From positions 114,011,251-114,075,250 of the forward strand of contig CM066984.1 of assembly GCA_033977485.1 (NCBI GenBank): a DNA stretch of 64,000 nucleotides. The letters run 5' to 3'. The stretch is from Hydrangea macrophylla (lineage: Eukaryota; Streptophyta; Magnoliopsida; Cornales; Hydrangeaceae). How positions within the stretch are numbered: the first letter of the stretch is position 1; every line of letters begins with the position of its first letter. Below, in pieces: positions 24,007-35,425 of the stretch. A program made the translations under genes and the position numbers. The notes below the pieces were generated by a model, which ran no database searches, was not told the origin of the DNA, and was given only the letters and a program-made list of their open reading frames with translations.

Positions 24007-24959
24007 CTAGTAATAACCCGTGCCGTGGGCACGAAACGGAAAAAAAAAAAAAAAAAAAAGAAAAAGAAAAAGAAGAAATTTATTACTTTAAAAGATCAAA
24101 TTTTGCGTAAAATTGTCCATGTCATTCAAACTCATGTGATGTTTAAGTGAAGACATTGGTTTCACGGGCACAACAATATAGATGCTTAAAGCATTAATAT
24201 AGACGTTTTTTTTTTTCTTTTGTAAGATTCCTAGAATGTGTAGGAAGCATAGCTTTCATTTATAATGTTTTTTTAATCCTCTTTTCTTTTTTTATTTTTA
24301 GGCTCCTCGACGTAAATTAAGATAAACTGTCAAAAGAAATCAAAGGATTACAATACGTACGTAGTGGGTATTGTGCACAAACACCAAAACTCACAACTCT
24401 CAAACAATGCAAAAAACATCATGGTATAACTGTAGTTTTTCTAATACAAAACATGTATAAAATATGTATGAAATAGGGCTCATAAAAATGCAAGAAACAT
24501 ACATGTAACTCATTGCTATAGGCTATAACCTTTAGACACGAATTACAATTCTTTGTACCCCTACCCCATAAATCACTTCCGGCCTATTGAATAAAACCCC
24601 ACATGTAGTTTGGCATTTTTGTTTATTGAATAAAACCCCACTGAAACTCTTTAAGTGTCATGGTATTGTGCTCAAATACCAAAACTCTCAACTCTCAAAC
24701 AGTGCAAAAAATATCATGGTATAACTGTAGTTTTCCTAATACAAAACATGTATAAAATAGGATAAGAAAAAGTCATACCCTAAAATATGTATGATTGGGG
24801 AGAGAGAATGATTGGGAGAAATAATGGAAGATTTAATTTTGATTGAGAAAAATAGCCACAAACTGATTCTAAGATAGTGTACATTTGTGAACCATAATGT
24901 CTTAGAACCATGAATGCACTGGAGTTAAAAAGGAAGGCTAAGGAAGGTGTACACTTTTC

Positions 24960-25011
<52 letters not shown>

Positions 25012-25660
25012 CGAGAAATCAAAATGAGATAAATAAGGGAAGATATACATAGAATACCATTTTGAATTTGGATAGGATTAAGTTAAGGGAAGATTTCGCC
25101 AGTCTCACAAATCACACAGTAGGATTAAATAAAGGGAAGTTTTATTTTTGGTAAGTTTTAAATAAAGTTTTTTGTAAGTTTTAAATAAAGTTTCTCTCAA
25201 AATGAAAATAACATAAGTTGATCTCTCAAAACGAAAGTAACGTGAGTTTTTGGTATAAAAGAAAAGGGTTTTTTTTTTCCTCACAAAAAAGAAAAGAAAA
25301 GAAAAGCAATTACGGAAATTTTCTTTTGACCCCAACCATGCATGGTAAAAAAAAAAAAAAGCAATGGCAATTACTTATAACTTATAAGCAATTTATCCAA
25401 GCAATTATTTGACCCCAACCATGCTCAAAATCAATATTATATACGAATGGGATTGAGGATACTAAAATATTAATCCATTCATCTCTCAATATTTTATTTC
25501 CATTTGAGTTAGGTGAGAGAGGACTATTGTGAGGGTGAGATTTTGAGATATTCGGTGAGATTAAATCTGACGGTCTGAAATATCTAAATTTGTCTCAATG
25601 GTCAAGATTGAAAGTTGTTAATTTGTGAGGGACCCACACCGCTCTAACTTATTATATAGA
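24007..25660 (-). mobile_element. Non-autonomous Helitron-like element
   Basis: Read on the minus strand, the element begins TCTATATAATAAG (at 25660) and ends with a 6-bp-stem hairpin CGTGCC-CAC-GGCACG followed by GGTTATTACTAG (at 24007). A 5' TC, a hairpin about 10 nt from the end and a terminal CTAG are Helitron hallmarks. There are no inverted ends and no target duplication. Flanking bases are A and T within a TA microsatellite, the normal Helitron target. No Rep/helicase is encoded. It contains two direct repeats of about 100 bp (24366-24465 and 24659-24757) and a (GA)n tract (24970-25009). Confidence 0.75.
24366..24757. repeat. Pair of ~100-bp direct repeats in the Helitron
   Basis: Segments 24366-24465 and 24659-24757 share most bases, including CATGGTATAACTGTAGTTTT and AATACAAAACATG. 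Between them, GAATAAAACCCCAC occurs twice (about 24589 and 24627). Confidence 0.75.
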
Positions 25661-25854
25661 TATATATATATATATCTTCTTCTCTCACTATCATTGTATA
25701 CAATGAATCTCAAAAGAATGATCTAATTGACCGCTACGAATCTCTTCTTCAATCTCAATTTGTGCCATCTCGTGGTGATGCTCATCATCCAATGACCCAT
25801 TTTCGACCTCCTTGATTGGTTCTCGATCAGAATCGTTGGGTTGGACCAATGCAA

Positions 25855-26097
25855 TTAGAGGGAGGCTAATTGATCTTTGATTGCGTCCAGAGATTGATCG
25901 ATTGAGATAGTAGGATTAGGGTCGGTGGGATCGTCGGAGGATATTGATGACGAGCTCGAATCGTACGCCATTGTTGAGACTAAATAGTGAAAGAAAAGTG
26001 CACTGGTGAGGAAGCAAATGGTGGTGGCGACAAAGCTCTTCGACGAGGGCATCGCCGGTGATGGCAGTAGTGGCGAGGATTCTCTAGTGAGAGACAA
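25855..26097 (-). CDS. Unrecognised small ORF, possible gene fragment
   Basis: The 80-codon ORF starts MSLTRESSPLL and has one hydrophobic segment (about residues 26-42, TTICFLTSALFF) followed by a Ser/Asp/Pro-rich acidic stretch. The composition looks more like real protein than the local background. Beyond the stop, a different frame stays open to about 25700 with an acidic, His/Glu-rich sequence, which may indicate a frameshifted or spliced continuation. I do not recognise the family. It could be the first exon of a degraded gene adjoining the Helitron, or a chance ORF. Confidence 0.25.
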   Translation of the reverse strand: MSLTRESSPLLPSPAMPSSKSFVATTICFLTSALFFHYLVSTMAYDSSSSSISSDDPTDPNPTISIDQSLDAIKDQLASL

Positions 26098-26270
26098 TAG
26101 ACATAGTAGAAAGAGAGTCTGATTGAGAGAGAGAGATGATAAGGGTATTGTTGTCCCAATTTAAAATGAAAAGGATCGCTCATAACAGAATCCTTAAAAT
26201 GAAGGACTTCTGAGCAATAATTTTTTCTTCGTGTCCTATAACCAAACATTTCTCTTAATTAAGGATTGAA

Positions 26271-27561
26271 TTCCAAATTTCTATATTTTTTTTAGTTTAC
26301 AAGGGTTGATCACTTAATTCTAATTTGTGAAGTTTGGGTTAATAGTAAAACAACTTCAATTGGACTAAACTAAGAAACATTGTTTTAAAACATGGCCTGG
26401 ATCGGCCAATTCGACGAATTATCTGATTTTCAAAACATTGCTAAGAAGTGACATAAATATGTGTTGAACCAAATATTGTGAAAGAAAAAGTGTCAGGCCA
26501 AATATTTAGAATGGAATGGACCACTTTTTTTTTCCCCTCGGAATGGACTGGACCACAATTGGACTAACATATTCCAAATAACTTTTTTCCTTTCAAAAGT
26601 TAGATTGGGCTAAATTAAGAAATGAGAAGAGCATGTGTTAAGTCAAATATACAGAGGGCTGAATTATCATTAGACCAAAATATTACCTATAAAATAAAAA
26701 ATTTCCAAAACTTGGGCTAGGCTACAGCTCAGCTCAGCCTAGCGCTAGGTCCGCCGTTACATTTTGATATATATATATATATTGATAAGAACATTCCGAT
26801 ATATTTAAACATACAAAACATAAGAAAGCAGTTTTTATTGAATTTTTCTTGAAATTTAGAAAATTCGAGAAACATTTTTAGAGACAATACCTACAGTTTA
26901 TTGTATGTACCATAGTTAACATGCCATCTTTAAGACTTTAACAGGTATTGTTCTCAAGATAGTTTGTTTGTTTTGAATTACAACTTTATTTAATATTTAG
27001 GAGTACATCTCTAAAATATAGAAGGAATGGTCTTATGATTAGGATACTTTAGATCCTTGATGTGTGTTCTAATTTAAAGGTTCAAAATTATTTCCACTCT
27101 TTACCACTTTATTAAATTTGAAAATCTCCTCTACTTTTTACATCTTTCACATTTTCCTCCCCTCTCTCAACACTTAAATATGTATATAGACATTAATATT
27201 ATAAATATTACATACAAAAATTTAATTAATTTAGGTTTAAAGAAATAAAAATTGACTAGTGGTGGGCAAATATATTTATTTATTTATTTATTTTATTTTA
27301 TTATTATTTTTATTTTTATTTTTTTTATCATTTTGTATAGTAGTCTTGTACGATGATATAAGTGTCAGGGTCTGCGGGAGGGGGACAAGGTTCGAATCCT
27401 GGTATGAACGTGATATAAAGAGTTTATTTTAACAACTAGGCTTAGTCGTTGCTCGTGCCGGGCAATTTCTCGCTAGAACATATATTTATAACTATTAGTT
27501 TGAATTGATAAATGCAGATTACTATCTTTTCGTGGTAGATTCATATCTATAATGTAACTAA
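26271..27561. other. AT-rich intergenic, no gene
   Basis: The region contains TA tracts (about 26767-26782) and a T/A-only stretch (27268-27330). A GGTTCGAATCC string at 27389-27399 resembles a tRNA B-box, and with the surrounding GC-richer 27355-27470 could be a SINE relic. No A-box of good quality or poly-A tail was found. Confidence 0.4.
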
Positions 27562-27676
27562 TAGAAAGATCAATGGGTCTGACTCATTCTCAAAGACGCC
27601 TTATGAGGGGAGATCTACCCAGCCTTATAAAAAACATATGCGAGGGCTCTACCCGGACAATGTGGGATATTCAACA
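27562..27676 (-). mobile_element. Solo LTR of a TRIM-like element
   Basis: On the minus strand it starts TGTTGAATATCCCACATTG and matches the mini-LTRs at 58578-59075 over most of its length, including the TATAAGGCTGG and AGACGCC-type strings. No duplication flanks it, so it may be a truncated copy. Confidence 0.6.
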
Positions 27677-28287
27677 CAAAATATTACCATTAAACCAAAA
27701 ATATATATTACCTATAAAATAAAAATTTTCCCAAAATTTGAGTGGGCTACAACCCGACGCTAGATCCGCCCTTACATTCTGATCTACTAGCGGTGTGCAA
27801 CGTGGAAAGTGGTGTGTATTTGCTATGAATTATTGCATTAAACCAGTAAACAACATTTTTTTTTGGCAAGTGGAAAATAGTTAGCTTGACATTAAAGAAA
27901 AACACATACAATAATAAATACTAACTAAATAAAAAATGCATAATTTTTCAGTCGTCCTTAACGAAAAGATAATACATGAAAGAACATCAAATAGTTAAAT
28001 TTTACTCAAAGATAATCACAATAAAATATAACCAAATTCACTATACACGTTATAATTTTTTCTTTACAAATATTTTCATTTATAATTTATATTTACGCCT
28101 TCTGGAGATAAATTTATGGCTCTGTCTAAATTTATGGCTCTGTCTCGAGTGTTAATCAACTTCAAGAAAAAGTGAAATTTATGGCTCCCAGATCTTATTC
28201 GCGTCCATAGAGCTCATCTCATCTGGCATAGTAACTATCCACTTAGCTTTAGTAGATGAAGAAAAACGCTTCAACAAAAGAAGCTGG
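27677..28287. other. AT-rich flank of the gypsy block, no gene
   Basis: No coding sequence was seen. The phrase TTTATGGCTC occurs three times (28108-28180), twice as TTTATGGCTCTGTCT, suggesting a small local duplication. The left copy of the CTCAT target duplication is at 28288-28292. Confidence 0.4.
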
Positions 28288-28292
28288 CTCAT

Positions 28293-30415
28293 TATAACAC
28301 CCGCATTTATGTTATTGCATCTCATTACATTGTCATGCATGATAATGTGATGTGTTGTGTCTTTTGACACCTGTGAGAGTAAGTTTTGACTCACAAGTCA
28401 ATTTGGGTGTCTGTATTAGAGAACCCTCTGAGACGATATGAAGGAGTGATTTGTGGTTATAACGTCTCTCCGAGTATAAGACAGTCATTATGGAATACTT
28501 AAATGTTTATCTGAAAATAAATATTTACCTGTGTATTTCACTATCTGTATTATTTTATGGTTTAGAATTGATTTCTGTTGTTAGATCTAGTATCCTGGTG
28601 AGGACGAATTAACACGCTATTAATTTGATAGGCTAATTAGCAACTTCAGAAAAGTCATGTAGACATTTGTGTTTAAACAACCAAACGGAACTTAGTCAGA
28701 AACTTTGATAATTTTGAGGTTTCACTTGTAAAGCTATGAATTAGCTGTGTAGAAAATTTTGGTAACTAATTAGGAGTTTTGAAAACTTGCGGGGAGGTAA
28801 ACTCAATTTTTGGAAGTATTGTCTATATATAGATAGAGATGACTTTAGATATTTCTTCAAAACTTCTAACCTAAGTTTCAAGAAGAGGCCAAATGGGTGA
28901 TTTAGTTGCTTCCTCGACGCTAAACGACGTCCTTCTGTCCGTCCGTTTTCTCCCAGATTTCATATTCGAGCCCCTTGAGATAAGAGCTTCGTTTTGATAC
29001 CTACTAGGGCCTGTTTGGCTAAGTTTTCCAAAAAGTTATTTTCTAGAATTTTTCATAAAAGTTGATATTTGGACTTTTGATCCATAGGAATTGTACAAGG
29101 AGATTTTCTGCACGTTCTTTGTGCACGGGTTTTCCTTGGATCGTATTATAGGAGCGTTATTCGGAGGTGAGTGATTCAACTATGTTATTGGAATGATTTC
29201 TCGACATGTATTCATGTTTGATATGAAAAGCATGTATTAGTTTAGAGATATATATTGTGTAGTTCATATTGGGTGATTATATCGATAAGTAGGCCCAATT
29301 GCACGGTGAAATGTTTTGATTTCCGAGAGCATGGAGATATGTATTTGAGCATGTTGAGTTGCTTATTTGGGTCAGAAGGAGCATGTGGTCACTAAGCCTT
29401 TTTGTGTAGCCAATATAGGCATTAAGGTCGCACGATTGAAGAGAAGAATCGTGGGTCTTACCCTTTCGCGTAGACTTATTGTCGAGGAGTCGCGGATTGG
29501 GAGTATGGAATGTACACGTAAGTCTCCCGTGACTAGTATGAAATGTAGAGATGTGAATGCGAGCATGTTTGTCATTCACGTGCATATGTTGTTTTATTCA
29601 CTAAGTGTTAGTTTAAACAAATCGAAATATGTGTGGTTATTTAAATAATCATTGTAGGTATTAATGCTGGCGTGGATTCGCAGAAGTGAGCACGTGGGTT
29701 GGGAGTTCACTTAAAAGGTGTCACATCATGTTTATTTCGTAGTTTTGGAAATGGAAGTGTTGTAATAAGAATTTGTATAACTTTTGGTTATGTTTAACTT
29801 AGCAAATTAGAATGGATCTAACAGGTTGTAACAGTTTATAACATGTTGTAATTATGTTTTAGTAATGTTTCAATACAGTTAGGATCACTTTGGAGTGAGT
29901 TGGTATGTGTGTTTAATCCCTAAACGATTTGAGAAAGCTTTTAACTTGGAAAATCTGCAGAATGTGTGCTGATGCCATAAACTAGTCGATTGGTTTGTGG
30001 AGCAATCGACTGGAGCCTCTTTTCCAGCAACTCACTGCATCTTTTTATAGAGGATCAGTCGACTGGGTCCCTGACACAGTCGACTGGGTCGTGTTTGAAA
30101 TCAGATATTTTTTTGTATCCAGGTTGGACTTCAGTCGACCGGACCGTACTAGTCGACTGAACATTTGGCACCCTAGTCGACTAGGATTAGAAAACAGTCG
30201 ACTGGATGGGGTCTCAAGACCAAACTTTCTGTTGGACCAACCTTAGTCGACTGGGCACGAGGTGCAGTCGACTGGACTACTAGTTTTCAAATGGGTTGTT
30301 TCTTTTTCACTGCGTGTGTTCTTCAAACTAATTTTTGGGAACGTTAATGAATTGGTTTAGCCTCGGTGGCGTGCCACGGGCTCCGATTTCGCTATTGTGG
30401 GACCGGGTTGTGACA
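28293..30415 (+). repeat. LTR1 of the outer gypsy-type element
   Basis: 2123 bp, starting TATAACACCC and ending TGTGACA. It is several percent diverged from LTR2 (45686-47759), which also lacks about 55 bp near 30010-30065. Its last 300 bp carry many AGTCGACT palindromes. The short ORFs in it (29277-29648, 29995-30246) recur in LTR2 but have no domain and are not treated as genes. Confidence 0.88.
30000..30280. repeat. AGTCGACT palindrome cluster in outer LTR
   Basis: Perfect AGTCGACT occurs at 30057, 30078, 30151, 30174, 30196, 30245 and 30265. Near matches occur at about 29983, 30005 and 30133. Most read CAGTCGACTGG. The cluster recurs in LTR2 (47400-47620) and the partial LTR3 (48130-48215). 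Confidence 0.9.
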
Positions 30416-30420
30416 TTTAG

Positions 30421-30432
30421 TGGTATCAAAGC
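30421..30432 (+). other. Primer binding site after LTR1 (one mismatch)
   Basis: TGGTATCAAAGC lies five bases after the end of LTR1 and differs by one base from the tRNA-iMet-type site TGGTATCAGAGC preserved after LTR2 at 47765-47776. Confidence 0.8.
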
Positions 30433-31254
30433 TATAGGTTTAGAACCTTGGGAACGAGTGATATTATATGCTGAGTGACGTCGAGTGGAGTGGGTAATCG
30501 TAACAATAATATTTTTATCATTATTGAAATGCTCATATGTTAGTATCGGTTGATTGTGACGATGAATTGTGCACATATATATCTTGTGGTATAGCATGCA
30601 TCATCTTTATGCATTGTACTCAACCGGGAGAATACGTGATAACATTATGACTGAGCCGGTAAGAGATTTGTCACTGCATTCGCGAATGGACCAATTAGTG
30701 AACACGGTGGGAAATTTCGTTCAAGTCGTAAGTGAACAGGATCAGATGAATGTTCAGGCTCCATCAGTTGAAGTTCAATATATCAATGCACTACTGGTAC
30801 CAAACGATTATAGAATAGTTCCATAAATGATATGGAATGAGATGGGATGAAGTGGGATTAGATGATGGTAAAGATTACTGTGTATAACGTAAACACTATA
30901 GAGTTGCCGAAGGTGATGGACGATATCATCTTGGTAACCATTTTATTTTCAAAATCTTAAATCGTGACAAGTTTTCAAAATCGATGGGAATGAGTTTTCT
31001 TTGAGTACAAGGTCGAGATAGAATTCAGATGGTAAACAATAAAAGAAGTTTGGCGGTGGTTCACATGTTGAGAGAAGTACCTATACAGGTAGTGCGAGTG
31101 ATTGTGGGAAGTTATCCTTTTGGGATTGGTTTAACGATTGTAACGAAAGTGTATAAGATTGTGACATGAGTATATCGGGGATGATGGCAGAATTGATTGA
31201 ATAGCAAGTGTCAGAAAGTATGTATACATATAGATATTTTTGTGTATAGTGTAT

Positions 31255-31475
31255 AGTTGAGGAATCTCTTAACTTACCTTATGATATTGAAGTATGGGAT
31301 GGTTGAGGAATCTCTTAACCTATCTTACGGTGGGTATCAGATGGTTGAGGAATCTCTCAACCTATATTACGGTAAGTATTGGAAGTTGAATACAGTATTG
31401 GAGTAGTGGACGGTTGAGAAATCTTTCAACCTATCTTATGGTCAGTATTGTGGAATGATGAGGAATCTATCAACT
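31255..31475. repeat. Five hairpin-forming repeats in internal region
   Basis: Copies of GGTTGAGGAATCTCTCAACC-like sequence start at about 31255, 31301, 31343, 31412 and 31457. Most are followed by a CTTACGGT-like string and GTAT. Each copy can fold into a 7-bp stem with a 6-nt loop, and variant copies often keep pairing through matched or G-U changes. The last copy is the most degenerate. Confidence 0.75.
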
Positions 31476-34400
31476 GAATCTATTACCTCTGGGTTGTAAG
31501 CCGATTTTTCCTATGAGTGGTTGATATGTATTTGGGAATAGCCGCAATGAGAATACAATCGTAGATTTGATGAGTTATGTGACGTCAAGTGGTCTTGGAA
31601 GTAAGATGATGCCAGAACGAACATAGAGAAAAGAGGGTTGAGGCTAAAGTATGAAATTTTTGGTGTGAATTTCAAGGTTTAGATTGAATGTGGAATAGAT
31701 AGAACTATTGGGTGCATGGATAGTGAGCTCATATCAAGAGCCAATAGCTCAATCCAGACGGGACTTGTGATGGGTGCAGTGCAGACCCGACTCTTGTGAT
31801 GTTCCTAAGTAGATCTGAGTTTCACGTGAATGTAGATTTAATATTGATGGAGTAGCAGTGAATGAGAATGAGATAAGTGTATGTAAACATTATTTGGGAT
31901 TTTGACATTCACTATGATGAAGAAAGCAAAGGAATGAATATGTGAGACAAGAAGTTTAACAATTTACGAGATTGGTTAGAGGTGAGGCGAGTGGTGCGTA
32001 GTGGGACAATTGTCGCGTTGTCACTTGAGGCGTTGATGTGGTAAGTGGATATTGAATTGAGAATACATTTTAGAAACTGAATGGATGAAGTAGTAAGTAG
32101 AAGATGTTGATCGATAATGTGTTTACCAAGTTCTGTGGAGAGGAGGACAAAAAATGGCGATTTATAAGGACGTGAATGTATAAATTGGAAAAATGGTACT
32201 TGATGAGTAAGTGAACGACACGAGTATAATGGACGATGGTGGTACGTGAACTTAATTACGATCTCGATTATGGTTAAATGAATTTGTTTTAAAGAAAAAA
32301 AAATGTGCATGAAAACTTTATTTTGTACGATGTCATGAAGGCAATAATTGGAAGAAAGATATAGAACAAGAATGGATGTAAAGGAAAGTTGTCAAATCAG
32401 AGAGGAGACTGTAATGGCCTTGATTGAGGGTAAATGTCTTGTTAGAAAGTTACCGATGGAATATTGGAATTAATGTTAGAAAAGGACTGATGAGGAAATG
32501 AGAATGATGGGAAAGAGACTAGGAAGTGACTATTGGGATTTCGAGAATGGAGATTGGTTTATGTGAAGAGATGGTGCAGGAGGAAATGGAGAATGAAATG
32601 GTTAGCTGGAATACAAATTTGTTGTCTAAAGGACACAAGTTTCGAACTTTTAATTTTTTTTTGGTAATGATCAAAATTGCTATTGGAAGTGGATTTGAAA
32701 TAAAAGTTTTTTTTTTTGTTTAAAATGCAAACGAATTGGTTATGAGATACTTATAAAGAATTGAGAAGAACAGGGGTGGTGTTTGATGTTGATTTCAGTA
32801 GAGGGAAGGACTGGAGAATGTGAGACTATTATAGCTATATCTGTATTTAATTTAGATGGATGAATTTGAAAGATGGGATAAGATTAGTCGATGATGATTT
32901 CCATGAGTTATGAGATAAAAAAATGAACTGAGGTATTGAGATTAATGTAAGGGTCCTTGATAGAAGGAGAAACAGCTCGGACATAACTAGGACAGATTCA
33001 ATTGTCACTGATAAGAGGGATAGAATATCAAAGATCATATTGTAATCTTGAATATGTTACAAGGAAGAGCATGGGTTGAAGGAATTACGGGGAGTGTTGA
33101 GTAACGGATGAATCAAGTTCTGTTAATAGTGGTGGTTGTTACGATTGACGTTGTTGGAGTAGTAGTGAGGTGATATAGAATAATAGCTTGTGAGAAATTT
33201 GAGAAGTATGTTTTAAAACAAAAAGAAGAAAAATTATTTATATTGGTAAAAGTTTTAGAATAAAATTCTTATCGCTCTTTGTTTGTAAATTGATGGCTTG
33301 TTCAAGTGGAAGGATAATTGGAGGATAAGATGTTACGATATTTTGACTTTGCTCGAGTAAATAAGGTGTTAGTTGTGGAAGGTTGGTGTAATAACCTGCA
33401 TTTTCATTTCATTTTCATATTTAAATTGTCAATTACATTGTATATTTAATTTCACTGGGTATTGACTGCCTCATTTAAATTACATTCTCATATTCTAAAT
33501 TTTATTTAGTGAATTATTGCAAGCTAAGAATGTTGTTGGGGTTAAATTGTAATTTTTATAAAATTAGTAATACCTGTGTGGATTTCAAAGTCTGTATTTC
33601 AAAACGGTGAAAATAACTTATTTTGACTCAATCAGTATTTTTATGAAACCAGGAAATCAATTCCTCAGCTAAAATAAATTTTCTGTATTTTTATGGTGAC
33701 CACCGCGCCCCGAAAATACCAGTTTATGTCCAAAACTGTCCGCGCTGTGCTAAATTTCCCCAGATATTGGAAGTGACCGATTTGGACACTTGCTTTATTT
33801 CCATTTATGGCTACTAATGATTGCCTTGCACTTGTTTGGGAATGTCTAGCTTGTGTGTGTTATTTTTGTGCCAAAAGCTAGATTCCCAAACAACTCTAGC
33901 TTGAACCCCTATATGCCTACTTGACCCTTGGTAGAGCTTTGGAGTTAAATCAGTGTATATACGTATGTAATTGTGTGTGTATCTTCTGCAGCTTTGGTTA
34001 ATTTGAGAACTAAAATCCATTTGTTGAGTGAGCTACAATTTGCTTGGCCTCCAAGTCCATACCAATTTCTCTCTATATGTATATGCACTACACACTTTGT
34101 GAACACATTTTCTACTCATTCTGCATTAACACACAGAGAGAAAAGAAGGAGTGCAGTGAGTTCATTTAGAGAGAGAAAGCTCAAGACTCCATAGCCAAAG
34201 CTTGGAGTTGATTTCTCTATTTGCCTATTCTTTCTCAACATATTCTCATCTCTTCATCTTTGTCAATCAGTGAGTATTTTTAACTCACTCCCAATGTAAT
34301 CTCATACTTATTTGCTGTGTATTATTTCAATTTTGTCAACCTCCATTGATGAATTTTGGTATGAACTTCAAAGCTTGAAAACATGGATTTCCAAAACTTA

Positions 34401-34714
34401 ACCAAAATTAGTTTTGTGAATGAAATATGATAGATTATAGTGTGTAGAGTATATGGTTGTAAAATTAGAGCTTAATTCGTTCATAGGAGAAAGTATATTA
34501 AGAATTAGTTTTTGACATGTTTTAGTTTTTCATAAAATTTAAGAGATATGATTTGATTCTTGTAAAATTAACCTTGGAATCTTAATCCTCATTTAAAAAC
34601 AAAGAAAATCATATAAGATAAGGCTTGGTTGATCACAGAATTGAAATGGGTCAAAAAGACCCCTGTTTTGCTGAAACAGGGAAGTCTGGGGGAAGAAGAC
34701 GAAGCCTCAGCTTC

Positions 34715-35025
34715 ATCTCGCGCCACGATCGCGCGAGCGAGAATCGCGCGAGCGGCCCGCGCGAGCGACCCCTCGCGCGAGCGGCCCGCGCGCGCGAGGT
34801 AGGCTTCCCCAGTCAGACGTAAGAGTTTATATATATATATAATTGAAAATTGGCTGGTCGCGCAAGCGAGGGTCGCGCGAGGACCCCTTCGCGCGAGCAA
34901 TCCGCGCGCGCGACCCTGCTTTCCTCAGGCAGACAGAAAAGGTTATTAATAAATGAAAATGGGCTTATCGCGCGAGCGGCCCGAGCGAGCGACCCATCGC
35001 GCGAGCAGCCCGCGCGCGCGAGGTA
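34715..35025. repeat. CpG-dense tandem array in gypsy LTR
   Basis: Three clusters (about 34717-34803, 34857-34915 and 34967-35022) are built from TCGCGCGAGCG and CCCGCGCGCGCGAG units. AT-rich spacers follow each cluster, and the repeat period is about 110-140 bp. The surrounding LTR is strongly AT-rich. The 3' LTR carries the same array at 43265-43575 with some C/T or G/A differences at CpG sites. Confidence 0.9.
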
Positions 35026-35425
35026 GTGCAGTTTCTGTTTTTGTCTGTTTTCTGTTAAGGGACTGTTTGGATAAAATTTATATACTGTTAAGGCTCTGTT
35101 TGGGAATTTAGTTGATCAGAACTCTATTTGGTTATGTTTAAGTGATCTAAACATTATAGTATAACTCATTAATTCCCGTACGCGTGTTGTTCCTTAATTC
35201 AGCATTATTGTTTAAGTGCATATCATTCATGTGGGTCAGTAGTGCATGCATATGGGTGTCAGTCTGTGTGGAAAAGAGTAATGGTAGTGTGGAAAGGGTA
35301 TGAGATTGTGTTTGTGGTCGTGGTTGTGGTTGAGTATGAGTTTGTGGTCGTGGTCGTGGTTGTGGTTGTGGATGTGGTTGAGTTTGTGGAAGAGGGTATC
35401 TTTGAAATACGACGGTGGTAAATAA

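Larger units (their letters stand above)
30416..33386 (+). other. Left internal region of outer element, non-coding
   Basis: Almost 3 kb with stops in all frames. The only suggestive reading frame starts at about 30648 (MTEPVRDLSLHSRMDQL, 59 codons to 30826) and could be a Gag N-terminus remnant. A set of five hairpin repeats lies at 31255-31475. The short GTTGG target copy of the nested element is at 33382-33386. Confidence 0.6.

Noticed and set aside
23803..24150. 115-codon ORF with poly-Val and poly-Lys
   Set aside because: Runs across (GGT)n, (TA)n and poly-A tracts and through the Helitron boundary.
27355..27470. Possible tRNA gene or SINE because of GGTTCGAATCC
   Set aside because: Only a B-box-like string is present; no cloverleaf, A-box or poly-A tail could be built.
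29995..30246. 83-codon ORF recurring at 47387-47590
   Set aside because: Lies inside the outer LTR over the AGTCGACT array; shared because the LTRs are duplicated, with no sign of protein constraint.
34715..35025. CRISPR-like regularly spaced repeats
   Set aside because: Units are degenerate, spacers are homologous to each other, and this is a eukaryotic LTR; it is a tandem repeat, not a CRISPR array.
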